A stretch of 29,970 bases of DNA, taken from IMG/VR virus record IMGVR_UViG_3300027963_000238, positions 1-29,970 of that record. One strand, given 5' to 3'. The stretch is from a virus. The notes below the pieces were generated by a model. The model searched no databases, was not told where the DNA came from, and saw nothing but the letters and a program-made list of their open reading frames with translations. This document shows positions 23,559 to 29,811 of the stretch, one piece after another; the first letter of the stretch is position 1, and the number at the start of each line of letters is the position of its first letter. The position numbers were made by a program, and so were the translations under genes.

Positions 23559-23592
23559 GTTTCTATCAACCTAGATTGAACGATCAGATAGA

Positions 23593-23668
<76 letters not shown>

Positions 23669-23843
23669 TATTGAAACACATTCTGAGCCGAACCTAGGCG
23701 GCGACCATAAAGAGAGGAGTGTGTTTCCATATGGTAAGAGTAGGGTGACGAATAGGTGTTCTCTTGGCACTGGGCGTCGGGATTCCTTAGTCAGCAACAC
23801 TGACACCATATTGAAGCACATTGGGTTTAGTGTGTTTCAATAT
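23669..23843 (+). other. Gene-free spacer with two long inverted repeats
   Basis: The sequence CCATATTGAAACACA at 23666 (starting in the tRNA CCA) pairs with TGTGTTTCCATATGG near 23721 with one mismatch. A second copy, CCATATTGAAGCACA near 23805, pairs with TGTGTTTCAATATGG (ending 23846) through a 15-bp stem with one G-U pair. No ORF or intact tRNA lies between. May be processing or recombination scars from tRNA duplication. Confidence 0.6.
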
Positions 23844-23929
23844 GGGTAGCGAGCAGCATTGGTGACTGCACTGGACTGTAAATCCGGCGTCTTTAGACAT
23901 ACGGGGTTCGATTCCCTGGCTACCCACCA
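23844..23929 (+). tRNA. tRNA-Tyr(GUA)
   Basis: Type II tRNA with long variable arm; acceptor GGGTAGC/GCTACCC, anticodon loop CTGTAAA (GTA), T-loop TTCGATT, encoded CCA. Its first bases are part of the upstream inverted repeat. Confidence 0.94.
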
Positions 23930-23935
23930 AACAAT

Positions 23936-24009
23936 TCCGGTGTAGTATAATGGCAGTGCGGCGGTCTCCAAATCCGCTAGTGGTGGTTCGATTCCATCCA
24001 CCGGAGCCA
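23936..24009 (+). tRNA. tRNA-Trp(CCA)
   Basis: Acceptor TCCGGTG/CACCGGA, anticodon loop CTCCAAA, T-loop TTCGATT, encoded CCA. The closing base pair of the anticodon stem is a T-T mismatch (GCGGT/TCCGC), which is unusual but tolerated in some phage tRNAs. Confidence 0.9.
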
Positions 24010-24016
24010 TAGAATT

Positions 24017-24094
24017 CGGGGATTACGTCAGTCCGGTTAGACGGTCTGCTTTGGGAGCAGAAGGTCGCAGGTTTGAATCCTGCATCCCCGACCA
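24017..24094 (+). tRNA. tRNA-Pro(UGG)
   Basis: Acceptor CGGGGAT/ATCCCCG starting with C as in bacterial tRNA-Pro, anticodon stem TCTGC/GCAGA with loop TTTGGGA, encoded CCA. Confidence 0.95.
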
Positions 24095-24098
24095 AATT

Positions 24099-24172
24099 GC
24101 CTTTGTAGTTAAATGGTATAACGGCCGCTTGATAAGCGGTTATTACAAGTTCAATTCTTGTCGAAGGCACCA
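24099..24172 (+). tRNA. tRNA-Ile(GAU)
   Basis: Acceptor GCCTTTG/CGAAGGC, anticodon stem GCCGC/GCGGT with loop TTGATAA, T-loop TTCAATT, encoded CCA. Confidence 0.93.
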
Positions 24173-24191
24173 ATTAATACCGTTGCTAAAA

Positions 24192-24265
24192 AACAACTAG
24201 CAACAAGCGTTTGACAATTAATCGGTAGTCAAGTATAATAGTTTCTGTAGTGAGAAAAAACGAAC
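24192..24265 (+). repeat. 74-bp promoter cassette, copy 1
   Basis: 66 of 74 bases match the copy at 29125-29198. It contains TTGACA-N17-TATAAT and the downstream segment TAGTGAGAAAAAACGAAC, presumably the transcript 5' end. In this copy a GTTGCTA/TAGCAAC stem (24182-24204) overlaps the upstream edge. Confidence 0.9.
24211..24239 (+). promoter_or_regulatory. Consensus sigma-70 promoter, copy 1
   Basis: TTGACA (24211) and TATAAT (24234), 17-bp spacer. It drives the 68-residue gene at 24281 and probably tRNA-Asn and tRNA-Lys. Confidence 0.92.
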
Positions 24266-24280
24266 GCAAAAGGAACGATC

Positions 24281-24487
24281 ATGCAAGTATATGTTCTAGT
24301 CACTGATGAAGGTCCTGAAGGGACAGAAGTTCTTGGTGTCTATGAATCACGTTCACAGGCAGTTGACGCCGCCCGTGAATACACTGGTGATTTTGGAGAT
24401 TACGGATTTTTCGTTGAAACCCGTGTAATAGGAGCTCCCCCTGAAGAGGGATGGGATGCTCGTTTTCGGGAGCGTGTAGAGTTGTAA
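24281..24487 (+). CDS. Small acidic hypothetical protein, 68 residues
   Basis: MQVYVLVTDEGPEGTEVLGV onward, with a short helix (SRSQAVDAAREYTG) between beta-type strands and a charged end (RFRERVEL). AAGGA lies upstream of the ATG. It is the first gene after a consensus promoter cassette, a place typical of early phage genes. No family recognised; its codons look more GC-rich than neighbours. Confidence 0.75.
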   Translation: MQVYVLVTDEGPEGTEVLGVYESRSQAVDAAREYTGDFGDYGFFVETRVIGAPPEEGWDARFRERVEL

Positions 24488-24493
24488 GTTTAT

Positions 24494-24569
24494 TCCCCGG
24501 TAGCACAGCGGTAGTTGCACCTGACTGTTAATCAGAGTGTCGGTAGTTCGATCCTACCCCGGGGAGCCA
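24494..24569 (+). tRNA. tRNA-Asn(GUU)
   Basis: Acceptor TCCCCGG/CCGGGGA, anticodon loop CTGTTAA with stem CTGA/TCAG, T-loop TTCGATC, encoded CCA. Six bases after the upstream CDS. Confidence 0.94.
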
Positions 24570-24576
24570 AGTTTTC

Positions 24577-24654
24577 GGGTCCATAACTCAATTGGTCAAG
24601 AGTACTAATCTTTTAAATTAGGAGTTCCCGGTTCGAGTCCGGGTGGACCCACCA
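24577..24654 (+). tRNA. tRNA-Lys(UUU)
   Basis: Acceptor GGGTCCA/TGGACCC, anticodon stem CTAAT/ATTAG with loop CTTTTAA, T-loop TTCGAGT, encoded CCA. Confidence 0.95.
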
Positions 24655-24726
24655 AGTTGATGATTTAGACATTAAACTGAGTGCGCTAGCAAATGTCCCT
24701 TCAGGTGCGAAGCCTGTCAGATTATA

Positions 24727-24789
24727 GTGCGGTGGCAAGGTGGTCAAATGCGCCAAGTGTCGCAAGTTTGATCCTTGTCACCTGCACCA
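24727..24789 (+). pseudogene. tRNA remnant lacking an anticodon arm
   Basis: The 3' part is tRNA-like: T-arm GCAAG-TTTGATC-CTTGT, acceptor CACCTGC, A, CCA (ending 24789). The 5' side GCGGTG only pairs if one base is missing, a D-arm-like GGCAAGGTGGTCAAATGCGCC follows, and no anticodon stem-loop fits. Most likely a deleted tRNA gene. The preceding 70 bases (24655-24726) hold only a small CAGG/CCTG hairpin. Confidence 0.55.
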
Positions 24790-24801
24790 ATTATTTCAGT
24801 A

Positions 24802-25956
24802 CTATTGAGTCGGAGGATTTAAACCGTTATTAACTGTTGACGTATTATTTGTTGTGGTTGTTGTCGTTGTCACGTTAGGTTGTATTCTAGGCAATTGATT
24901 AGATAATGATTGAATGCTGGCATTTGCAGCATTTGATACAGCAACAATTGATGTATTTCCATTATTGCTAATGTTTGTTGCGGTTGTCAAACCGTTTAAC
25001 CCAATTGTAAAAACACCTGTTATGCCTGAATTAGCTACATTTGTTGTAGCTGTCAACCCATTAGCCGCTGTTGTTGTCAACCCAGTTAGACCTGAATTAG
25101 CTATATTTGTTGCGGTTGTCAACCCATTAGCTGCTGTTGTTGTCAAACCAGTTAAGCCTGAATTAGCTATATTTGTTGCGGTTGTCAACCCATTAGCTGC
25201 TGTTGTTGTCAAACCAGTTAGACCTGAATTAGCTACATTTGTTGTAGCTGTCAACCCATTAGCCGCTGTTGTGGTCAACGCAGTTAGGCCCGAATTAGCA
25301 ACATTCGTTGTAGCAGTTAAACCATTAGCTGCGGTTGTTGTCAAACCAGTTAGGCCTGAATTAGCTACATTTGTTGTGGCAGTCAACCCATTAGCTGCTG
25401 TTGTCGTGAGAGAATTAAATCCTGCACTAGCAACTGAATTAGCTACATTTGTTGTGGCAGTCAACCCATTAGCTGCTGTTGTCGTGAGAGAATTAAATCC
25501 TGCACCAGCAATATCTGTATTGGATTTTGCCATGTTGTTGCTCATTGAAGTGAATGTTGAGTTTGTGCTCTGAGCAATTGCGGCTTGGTTATTACTTTGA
25601 GTGATTGCAACTTGACGGTTGGCACTTATACCATAAACCTGTGTTAAACTTGGTAATAAAACACTAGTCCATTGTAAAGCAGTATCAGCTAAACTTTTTG
25701 GTGCAGCTACTTGAACATTTTGTGAACTATTGTTATTGCCACCGCTGCCCATGTGTAGACTCATGACTGCTGCTACTTTTGCAGAACTGTCACCTGATTT
25801 AGCAATTTCAGCAATTGCTGCATATTTAGCTGCATCTGCCATGGCATTTGCTTGTGCAATTTTTTGTTGTGTTGCAACATACATCCCATAATCTGCCGAT
25901 GCACATCCAGCAACCATCAAACATGTAGAAACAATAGCTAACAATGATTTACGCAT
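24802..25956 (-). CDS. Repeat-containing lipoprotein
   Basis: 384 residues, the only minus-strand gene. A signal peptide ends in lipobox VAGC (Cys18), followed by AS, which predicts an outer-membrane lipoprotein. An Ala-rich helical region (residues 25-60, TQQKIAQANAMADAAKYAAI) leads to about eight 22-residue repeats of the form GLTGLTTTAANGLTATTNVA (residues about 155-320) and a Thr-rich tail. AAGGAG lies before the ATG (complement of 25954-25956). The heptad-like, Ala/Thr-rich repeats suggest a fibrous coiled or trimeric structure. Possible roles are superinfection exclusion or host-surface change; none can be shown here. Resembles the style of the phage's own fibre repeats. Confidence 0.85.
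   Translation of the reverse strand: MRKSLLAIVSTCLMVAGCASADYGMYVATQQKIAQANAMADAAKYAAIAEIAKSGDSSAKVAAVMSLHMGSGGNNNSSQNVQVAAPKSLADTALQWTSVLLPSLTQVYGISANRQVAITQSNNQAAIAQSTNSTFTSMSNNMAKSNTDIAGAGFNSLTTTAANGLTATTNVANSVASAGFNSLTTTAANGLTATTNVANSGLTGLTTTAANGLTATTNVANSGLTALTTTAANGLTATTNVANSGLTGLTTTAANGLTTATNIANSGLTGLTTTAANGLTTATNIANSGLTGLTTTAANGLTATTNVANSGITGVFTIGLNGLTTATNISNNGNTSIVAVSNAANASIQSLSNQLPRIQPNVTTTTTTTNNTSTVNNGLNPPTQ
25020..25480 (-). repeat. 66-bp (22-residue) tandem repeats in lipoprotein gene
   Basis: Units recur at a 66-bp step (72 bp where SVASAGFNS replaces SGLTG), with adjacent units nearly identical in DNA, for example those spanning 25060-25230. Prone to unequal recombination. Confidence 0.85.
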
Positions 25957-26037
25957 TTTATTCTCCTTAAATATTTTATGCTATATTATAATAAAGTATT
26001 TAGTATTTTTTTGTTATAATAAATCCGTATATAAGTT

Positions 26038-26072
26038 GGGGGTCAGTGGTTCAAATCCCCTATTGTGCGCCA
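26038..26072 (+). pseudogene. 3' fragment of a tRNA gene
   Basis: The end reads as a T-arm (AGTGG-TTCAAAT-CCCCT, one mismatch) followed by ATTGTGC, G and CCA. No matching 5' acceptor GCACAAT is found upstream, where DNA is extremely AT-rich (25960-26030). TGTGC and GCACA flank the CCA as an inverted repeat. Looks like a truncated tRNA or recombination scar. Confidence 0.6.
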
Positions 26073-26085
26073 ATGGCACATTTAG

Positions 26086-26093
26086 AATAAATA
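26086..26093 (+). promoter_or_regulatory. AATAAATA, candidate late promoter element
   Basis: Lies only 4 bases before the ATG at 26098, with no ribosome site in the leader. If used like a T4 late promoter the mRNA would be almost leaderless. Weak evidence in AT-rich DNA. Confidence 0.3.
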
Positions 26094-26097
26094 CTAG

Positions 26098-26727
26098 ATG
26101 CGTTATCATCAATTATTAGTTGAAAGAATTATCAATCTACATACTCCTGAAGAAAAAATGAAGTATGCGGACAAGATATGGGATATGCTTCAGCGTAGTT
26201 ATAAAAAGATTGGCGGCTTTAAAAGCGCCAATAGTGCTGAAGAATTAGCAAATGATCTAGGTTATTGGAAATTAGTTCGCCGTGGTAGTCATATTACTGC
26301 ATTAGGTGTTTATAAAAAAGTACCTAATACAAACAATTTTAAAATGATTGCTAGTGCTACTGAAACAGAACCTGACCCTGAAGGTGGTTATAAAGCTACT
26401 GAACAGGGTAAAAAAGATTATCATATGCTCAAAAATGATGACATTAAAACAAAAAGAGCATGGACAGAAGTAAGCGGACCTGCTGAAAAGTTAATGCTTA
26501 GAGCAGGTGCAAAGCCAATTGACAATAAGTATGCAGAGTTTTTAACTGGTAAAAAGATATTAGATTTAAATAATGACGGATATCATTATACCAGATTAAT
26601 TCAGGGCGAACCGCATGAAAAGATAATAGTTGGATTTGTTCATTTAAGTCCACAAGGTAAAGAAAAATTAACTAGTTTAGGCTTTGATTTAAAGAATCTT
26701 CCTGCCAATATCTCATCCAAAATTTGA
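26098..26727 (+). CDS. Conserved T4-like phage hypothetical protein, 209 residues
   Basis: Begins MRYHQLLVERIINLHTPEEK; includes the motifs KYADKIWDMLQRSYKKIGGF, GYWKLVRRGSHITALGVYKK and DGYHYTRLIQGEPHEKIIVG. The pattern (short N-terminal segment, then an IGGFKS region, then strand-rich middle) is one I associate with a recurring protein of aquatic T4-like phages; a GNAT-like fold is possible but not shown. No ribosome site is obvious. Followed by a promoter, so it ends its own unit. Confidence 0.75.
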   Translation: MRYHQLLVERIINLHTPEEKMKYADKIWDMLQRSYKKIGGFKSANSAEELANDLGYWKLVRRGSHITALGVYKKVPNTNNFKMIASATETEPDPEGGYKATEQGKKDYHMLKNDDIKTKRAWTEVSGPAEKLMLRAGAKPIDNKYAEFLTGKKILDLNNDGYHYTRLIQGEPHEKIIVGFVHLSPQGKEKLTSLGFDLKNLPANISSKI

Positions 26728-26752
26728 CAAATATTCTATAGTTTGCTATACT
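26724..26752 (+). promoter_or_regulatory. Near-consensus sigma-70 promoter
   Basis: TTGACA (26724) and TATACT (26747), 17-bp spacer; the -35 box overlaps the stop of the upstream CDS. Drives the esterase gene. Confidence 0.85.
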
Positions 26753-26783
26753 ATAGATCAGATAGTGACTTTTGGACATCAAC

Positions 26784-27359
26784 ATGATAGTTTACTTACA
26801 CGGTTTTGCGAGTTCAGGTGCTAGTGATAAGGTCACCTCCCTCAAAAAACGGTTCGGTGACGATAAGGTAATCGCACCCGATCTGCCCTTTGACCCCGAT
26901 CTAGTGGGTGAGTTGGTCAACGATATTGTCCGTGACTTCATGCGATCCCGAGACCCAACCGAAAAATTAGTATTCGTTGGCACTAGTCTAGGAGCATTTT
27001 ACGCAAATTATTTCGGTCATCTATACGACAGTTGTGCTGTGCTAGTCAACCCCAGTGCTAGCCCCAGCGAGACTCTTAAGGAGAAGTTAGGATCAAACAA
27101 AAACTATCACACTGGTGAAGAATTTCTTGTTTCACTAGCACACCTAGATAAACTAGACGGTATGCGGGAACATCTCCGTGAAATCTATTCCCCTAGTTTG
27201 GTAAACTTGTTTGTCGCAAAAGATGATGAGGTCATCCCCTATGAATCTATGCTAGAAGGTTTCCCTTACGCAACAACAACCATCATGGAAGATGGTGGTC
27301 ACAGGTTTACCGATCACTGGCATTTGGTAGTAGATAGGGTAGAAAGCCTCTTAAAATGA
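26784..27359 (+). CDS. YqiA/YcfP-like alpha/beta hydrolase (esterase)
   Basis: 191 residues from ATG 26784, preferred over an in-frame TTG at 26772 because family members begin with MI-x-YLHGF. Catalytic triad candidates: Ser68 (GTSLGAF), Asp148 (KDDEVIPY) and His173 (DGGHRF). An oxyanion-type HGFASS motif is at residues 6-11. Family members are small bacterial esterases of uncertain substrate. It has its own promoter and is flanked by another at 27360, so it is independently expressed. Richer in GC codons than neighbours, suggesting acquisition from a host. Role in infection unknown; lipid or wall ester hydrolysis is speculation. Confidence 0.85.
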   Translation: MIVYLHGFASSGASDKVTSLKKRFGDDKVIAPDLPFDPDLVGELVNDIVRDFMRSRDPTEKLVFVGTSLGAFYANYFGHLYDSCAVLVNPSASPSETLKEKLGSNKNYHTGEEFLVSLAHLDKLDGMREHLREIYSPSLVNLFVAKDDEVIPYESMLEGFPYATTTIMEDGGHRFTDHWHLVVDRVESLLK

Positions 27360-27388
27360 TTGACAAATATTCAGTGGCAGTGTACAAT
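27360..27388 (+). promoter_or_regulatory. Near-consensus sigma-70 promoter for tRNA-Leu
   Basis: TTGACA (27360) and TACAAT (27383), 17-bp spacer; followed by a 40-base leader to the intron-containing tRNA-Leu and tRNA(CAU). Confidence 0.88.
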
Positions 27389-27430
27389 GTATACATACAC
27401 TGAGAAATCAGAAGTTCTTTAAAAATTAAC

Positions 27431-27728
27431 GCCCGGGTGGTGAAATAGGTAGACACAAGAGACTTGAGAGTAAAATTTGAGTGCCTTTAGGGAAATCTAA
27501 AGAGTAGAACCCGTCAAATTCGGTGAAGGCTGTAAAATGCTAATACCGAGCGAAGCCTAAGTAGAAATACTTTTGAACGTGTAGAGACTAGACGGCGGGC
27601 ATCTAAGGTAGTAATACTATGATGAAGGTATAGTCCAGACCACAAACTGAAAGGGTAGTGAAAACTATAGTGGTAAGAAAATCTCTCGCTCACAAGGCGT
27701 GCCGGTTCGAGTCCGGCCCCGGGCACCA
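27431..27728 (+). tRNA. tRNA-Leu(UAA) interrupted by a group I intron
   Basis: Exons 27431-27465 and 27678-27728. The joined tRNA has acceptor GCCCGGG/CCCGGGC, anticodon stem AGAGA/TCTCT, loop CTTAAAA (anticodon TAA), a long variable arm (CGCTCACAAGGCG), T-loop TTCGAGT and encoded CCA. Without the intron the anticodon loop would not form, so splicing is needed. Reads UUA, the main Leu codon of this AT-rich genome. Confidence 0.95.
27466..27677 (+). other. Group I intron (212 nt) in tRNA-Leu(UAA)
   Basis: Inserted between U34 and A35. P1: exon ACUU pairs with GAGU (27479-27482) with the expected U-G pair at the splice site. P2: CTTTAG/CTAAAG (27485/27497). P3: CCGTC/GACGG (27511/27591). P7: GACTA/TAGTC (27586/27631). 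P8: TAGT/ACTA (27609/27616). The intron ends in G (27677). The core motif GAAGGTATAGTCC is typical. No ORF inside. Same site and small size as the cyanobacterial/plastid tRNA-Leu intron. Confidence 0.92.
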
Positions 27729-27735
27729 AGTATAT

Positions 27736-27812
<77 letters not shown>

Positions 27813-27848
27813 AAATTATAGTACTATACTATGTGGCTAAGGCAGTCA

Positions 27849-27868
27849 TTTATCAAACATTTGATAAA
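27849..27868 (+). promoter_or_regulatory. 20-bp near-perfect palindrome, possible operator
   Basis: TTTATCAAACATTTGATAAA has two 9-base arms around CA. It overlaps GATAAATA (27863), a possible late-promoter box, 20 bases before the endonuclease start. Confidence 0.4.
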
Positions 27869-27890
27869 TACATTCATATAGGAGAAGTAT

Positions 27891-28607
27891 ATGCTATGTG
27901 ACTTTGGTTGCGGTAAGGTTGCTATAAAACAATTTGGTTCAGGTAGATGGTGCTGTTCTAGTCATTCAAGTGGCTGTTTAGCAATGAAAAAAAAGAATAA
28001 TTGTAATATCAGAAGTTATTTAAATTATGATTGGACAGCTATACAAAAAGCATATGATACTGGACTATCACATCGTGAGTTAGCGGTGATGTTTAACTTT
28101 GGCTCAGGAACTACCATACAACAAGCAGTAAAGCACGGGTTGTTTGTTTCTAGAAAACGAACTGACGCAGTAAATCTCGCAAGAGAGAAAGGTAAAGGTA
28201 AACTTACTAGTGTCGGAAAAAAGAAACTTGAAGACGGAGCAAGGACTAGAATAGTTAAACGATATGAACAAGGTTGGATGCCAAAAGCAGGGAGATGCAA
28301 GAAATACAAATATATATCGCCCATAGCGGGCGATATATGTCTAGATGGCACGTGGGAACTAGCAGTAGCCAAGTGGTTAGATGAAAAAAATTACAATTGG
28401 AAACGAAACACAAAACGCTTTCAATATATAAATTTAAAAAACAAGATAAGTTTTTATACTCCGGATTTTTGGGTAGAAGAACTCAATGGATATTTAGAAG
28501 TAAAGGGGTATGAAACAGATTTAGACAGATGTAAGTGGTCTCAATTTACCGAGCCACTCACAATTTGGAAATATACGCAATTAAAAGAATTTGGAATGAT
28601 CCCATAA
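27891..28607 (+). CDS. PD-(D/E)XK homing-type endonuclease with N-terminal zinc finger
   Basis: 238 residues with an AGGAGA ribosome site. Residues 1-37 (CDFGCGKVAIKQ, WCCSSHSSGC) form a Cys-rich zinc finger common in phage homing nucleases. Residues 45-90 look like a helix-turn-helix (HRELAVMFNFGSGTTIQQAV). The C-terminal nuclease part has LDGTWELAVAKWL, YTPDFWV (Asp192) and YLEVKG (Glu203, Lys205), the PD...ExK core. It follows the intron-bearing tRNA-Leu by about 160 bases, and its last 15 bases lie within tRNA-Ser(GCU). Homing-type function is inferred. Confidence 0.82.
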   Translation: MLCDFGCGKVAIKQFGSGRWCCSSHSSGCLAMKKKNNCNIRSYLNYDWTAIQKAYDTGLSHRELAVMFNFGSGTTIQQAVKHGLFVSRKRTDAVNLAREKGKGKLTSVGKKKLEDGARTRIVKRYEQGWMPKAGRCKKYKYISPIAGDICLDGTWELAVAKWLDEKNYNWKRNTKRFQYINLKNKISFYTPDFWVEELNGYLEVKGYETDLDRCKWSQFTEPLTIWKYTQLKEFGMIP

Positions 28608-28681
28608 TGGTATTGGAGTAGATTGCTAATCTATCGGTCGATTAAATCGGCTTCGGGGTTCGACTCCCCGTCATTCCGCCA
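28593..28681 (+). tRNA. tRNA-Ser(GCU)
   Basis: Type II tRNA; acceptor GGAATGA/TCATTCC, anticodon stem GTAGA/TCTAT with loop TTGCTAA, long variable arm, T-loop TTCGACT, encoded CCA. Its 5' 15 bases are the 3' end of the endonuclease gene. Confidence 0.93.
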
Positions 28682-28939
28682 AGACGTTCCGTCTAATCAA
28701 CGGATACTCTGACCCAGAGGATATGAAGTACAGTGATATGTACGGGTGGTTCTGAAGAGTAATATCTTCACATGGCAACATGCGGTCTAACCTAACCGGC
28801 GCTGGCAATGCGAGAACGGTCCCTGTCGTGAGCGGGTGAAGTATGTGTGATGGTATGTGGTAAGAACTAATTGTTGTTCTGAGGTCTATATGCTTGATGT
28901 ACTATAATTACCGCCGAGGGATGCAGAGCACCCTATTAA
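28682..28939 (+). ncRNA. Gene-free, hairpin-rich stretch, possible structured RNA
   Basis: 258 bases without ORF or tRNA, visibly richer in G+C than flanking genes. Successive short stems: AGACG/CGTCT (28682-28694), CTCT/AGAG (28707-28719), GTAC/GTAC (28728-28743), TGAAGA/TCTTCA (28753-28770), CATG-GCAA-CATG with a GNRA loop (28771-28782), ACCG/CGGT (28796-28820), AGAAC/GTTCT (28863-28880). No known RNA family recognised; decayed tRNAs are an alternative. Confidence 0.4.
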
Positions 28940-29029
28940 GGAAGTGTGGCAGAGCGGCCGATTGCGTTAGTCTTGAAAACTAAAGGCCCTGAAAGGGGTC
29001 CGTGAGTTCGAATCTCACCGCTTCCACCA
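28940..29029 (+). tRNA. tRNA-Ser(UGA)
   Basis: Type II; acceptor GGAAGTG/CGCTTCC, anticodon stem TTAGT/ACTAA with loop CTTGAAA, long variable arm GGCCCTGAAAGGGGTC, T-loop TTCGAAT, encoded CCA. Confidence 0.95.
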
Positions 29030-29034
29030 ATATT

Positions 29035-29108
29035 GCGTGGTTCGTAAAATGGTATTATCTTAGCCTTCCAAGCTAAAGTCGAGGGTTCGATTCCCTTACC
29101 ACGCTCCA
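29035..29108 (+). tRNA. tRNA-Gly(UCC)
   Basis: Acceptor GCGTGGT/ACCACGC, discriminator T, encoded CCA; anticodon stem TTAGC/GCTAA with loop CTTCCAA. Complements tRNA-Gly(GCC) by reading GGA/GGG. Confidence 0.95.
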
Positions 29109-29124
29109 CTAACATCCAAAAAAT

Positions 29125-29198
29125 AACAACTAGCGACATACGGTTGACAAATAATCGGTAGCCAAGTATAATAGTCTATGTAGTGAGAAAAAACGAAC
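29125..29198 (+). repeat. 74-bp promoter cassette, copy 2
   Basis: Matches 24192-24265 at 66 of 74 positions, with the promoter boxes and the TAGTGAGAAAAAACGAAC transcript start region identical. Confidence 0.9.
29144..29172 (+). promoter_or_regulatory. Consensus sigma-70 promoter, copy 2
   Basis: TTGACA (29144) and TATAAT (29167), 17-bp spacer. Drives the small genes at 29246 and 29425 and probably tRNA-Leu(UAG). Confidence 0.92.
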
Positions 29199-29245
29199 AG
29201 CTACATTAGTTTAATTAATATTCACGCATCATAAAGGAAAATCAA

Positions 29246-29425
29246 ATGAATTCGTATAAATTTAGTGTTACACCTCGTACATTGCATGAAAGTGGCGGGT
29301 GGATTGAACATTCTTCAAGAAGCTTTACAACTGTTGTACAAGCACGAAATTCCACAGAGGCTACTAATATGGTTCAAGCACAATATGGAAATTCTAGCAA
29401 GATTATTTTCTTAGGCTCAGCTTAA
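29246..29425 (+). CDS. Small hypothetical protein, 59 residues (AQYG family)
   Basis: MNSYKFSVTPRTLHESGGWI onward; the segment VVQARNSTEATNMVQAQYGN matches the 53-residue protein at 19807 in the pattern VQA-x4-A-x4-AQYG. AAAGGA lies upstream of ATG 29246. Its stop overlaps the next start (TAATG). First gene after the second promoter cassette, so probably early-expressed. Function unknown. Confidence 0.72.
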   Translation: MNSYKFSVTPRTLHESGGWIEHSSRSFTTVVQARNSTEATNMVQAQYGNSSKIIFLGSA

Positions 29426-29658
29426 TGTCCTTAGTTGAGCAAATAGTAGAACTAGCAAAAGAAATAGAACACGAAGATCCAATAGATTGGGGTATGCTTA
29501 ACATAGACGAAAATGAAGCATTTATGTTGCTTGCCCCTAGTGTTTTGGAAAACTATTTATCAATGGATAAATACAATCGTGATATAATGATGCTTTCAAC
29601 GATACTTAAATTAACCGTTGAAAATTTTGCACTCAATATTAAGTTGATGCAAAAGTAA
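29425..29658 (+). CDS. Small acidic hypothetical protein, 77 residues
   Basis: MSLVEQIVELAKEIEHEDPI onward; predicted all-helical with a middle segment MLLAPSVLENYLSMDKYNRD and a C-terminal helix ENFALNIKLMQK. Translationally coupled to the preceding gene through TAATG. It ends 6 bases before tRNA-Leu(UAG). No family recognised. Confidence 0.72.
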   Translation: MSLVEQIVELAKEIEHEDPIDWGMLNIDENEAFMLLAPSVLENYLSMDKYNRDIMMLSTILKLTVENFALNIKLMQK

Positions 29659-29664
29659 GATATT

Positions 29665-29748
29665 GCCCCGGTGATGTAACGGTAGCCATGCGGGTCTTAG
29701 AAGCCCGTGCAGAAATGCGTGTCGGTTCGAGTCCGACCTGGGGCACCA
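29665..29748 (+). tRNA. tRNA-Leu(UAG)
   Basis: Type II; acceptor GCCCCGG/CTGGGGC, anticodon stem CGGGT/GCCCG with loop CTTAGAA, variable arm TGCAGAAATGCG, T-loop TTCGAGT, encoded CCA. Unlike tRNA-Leu(UAA) it has no intron. Confidence 0.94.
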
Positions 29749-29811
29749 AATTATTTTTTATTCTGCTCACCTAAACTAGATAACTAATAATATAACAAGA
29801 AAGGAATAGTT

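Noticed and set aside
23736-23806. A tRNA gene ending ACACCA in the Arg-Tyr spacer
   Set aside because: No acceptor pairing, no T-loop and no anticodon stem could be built, so it is reported only as part of the inverted-repeat spacer.
24914-25573. 219-codon plus-strand ORF
   Set aside because: Antisense of the lipoprotein repeats; no ribosome site and only repeat-derived sequence.
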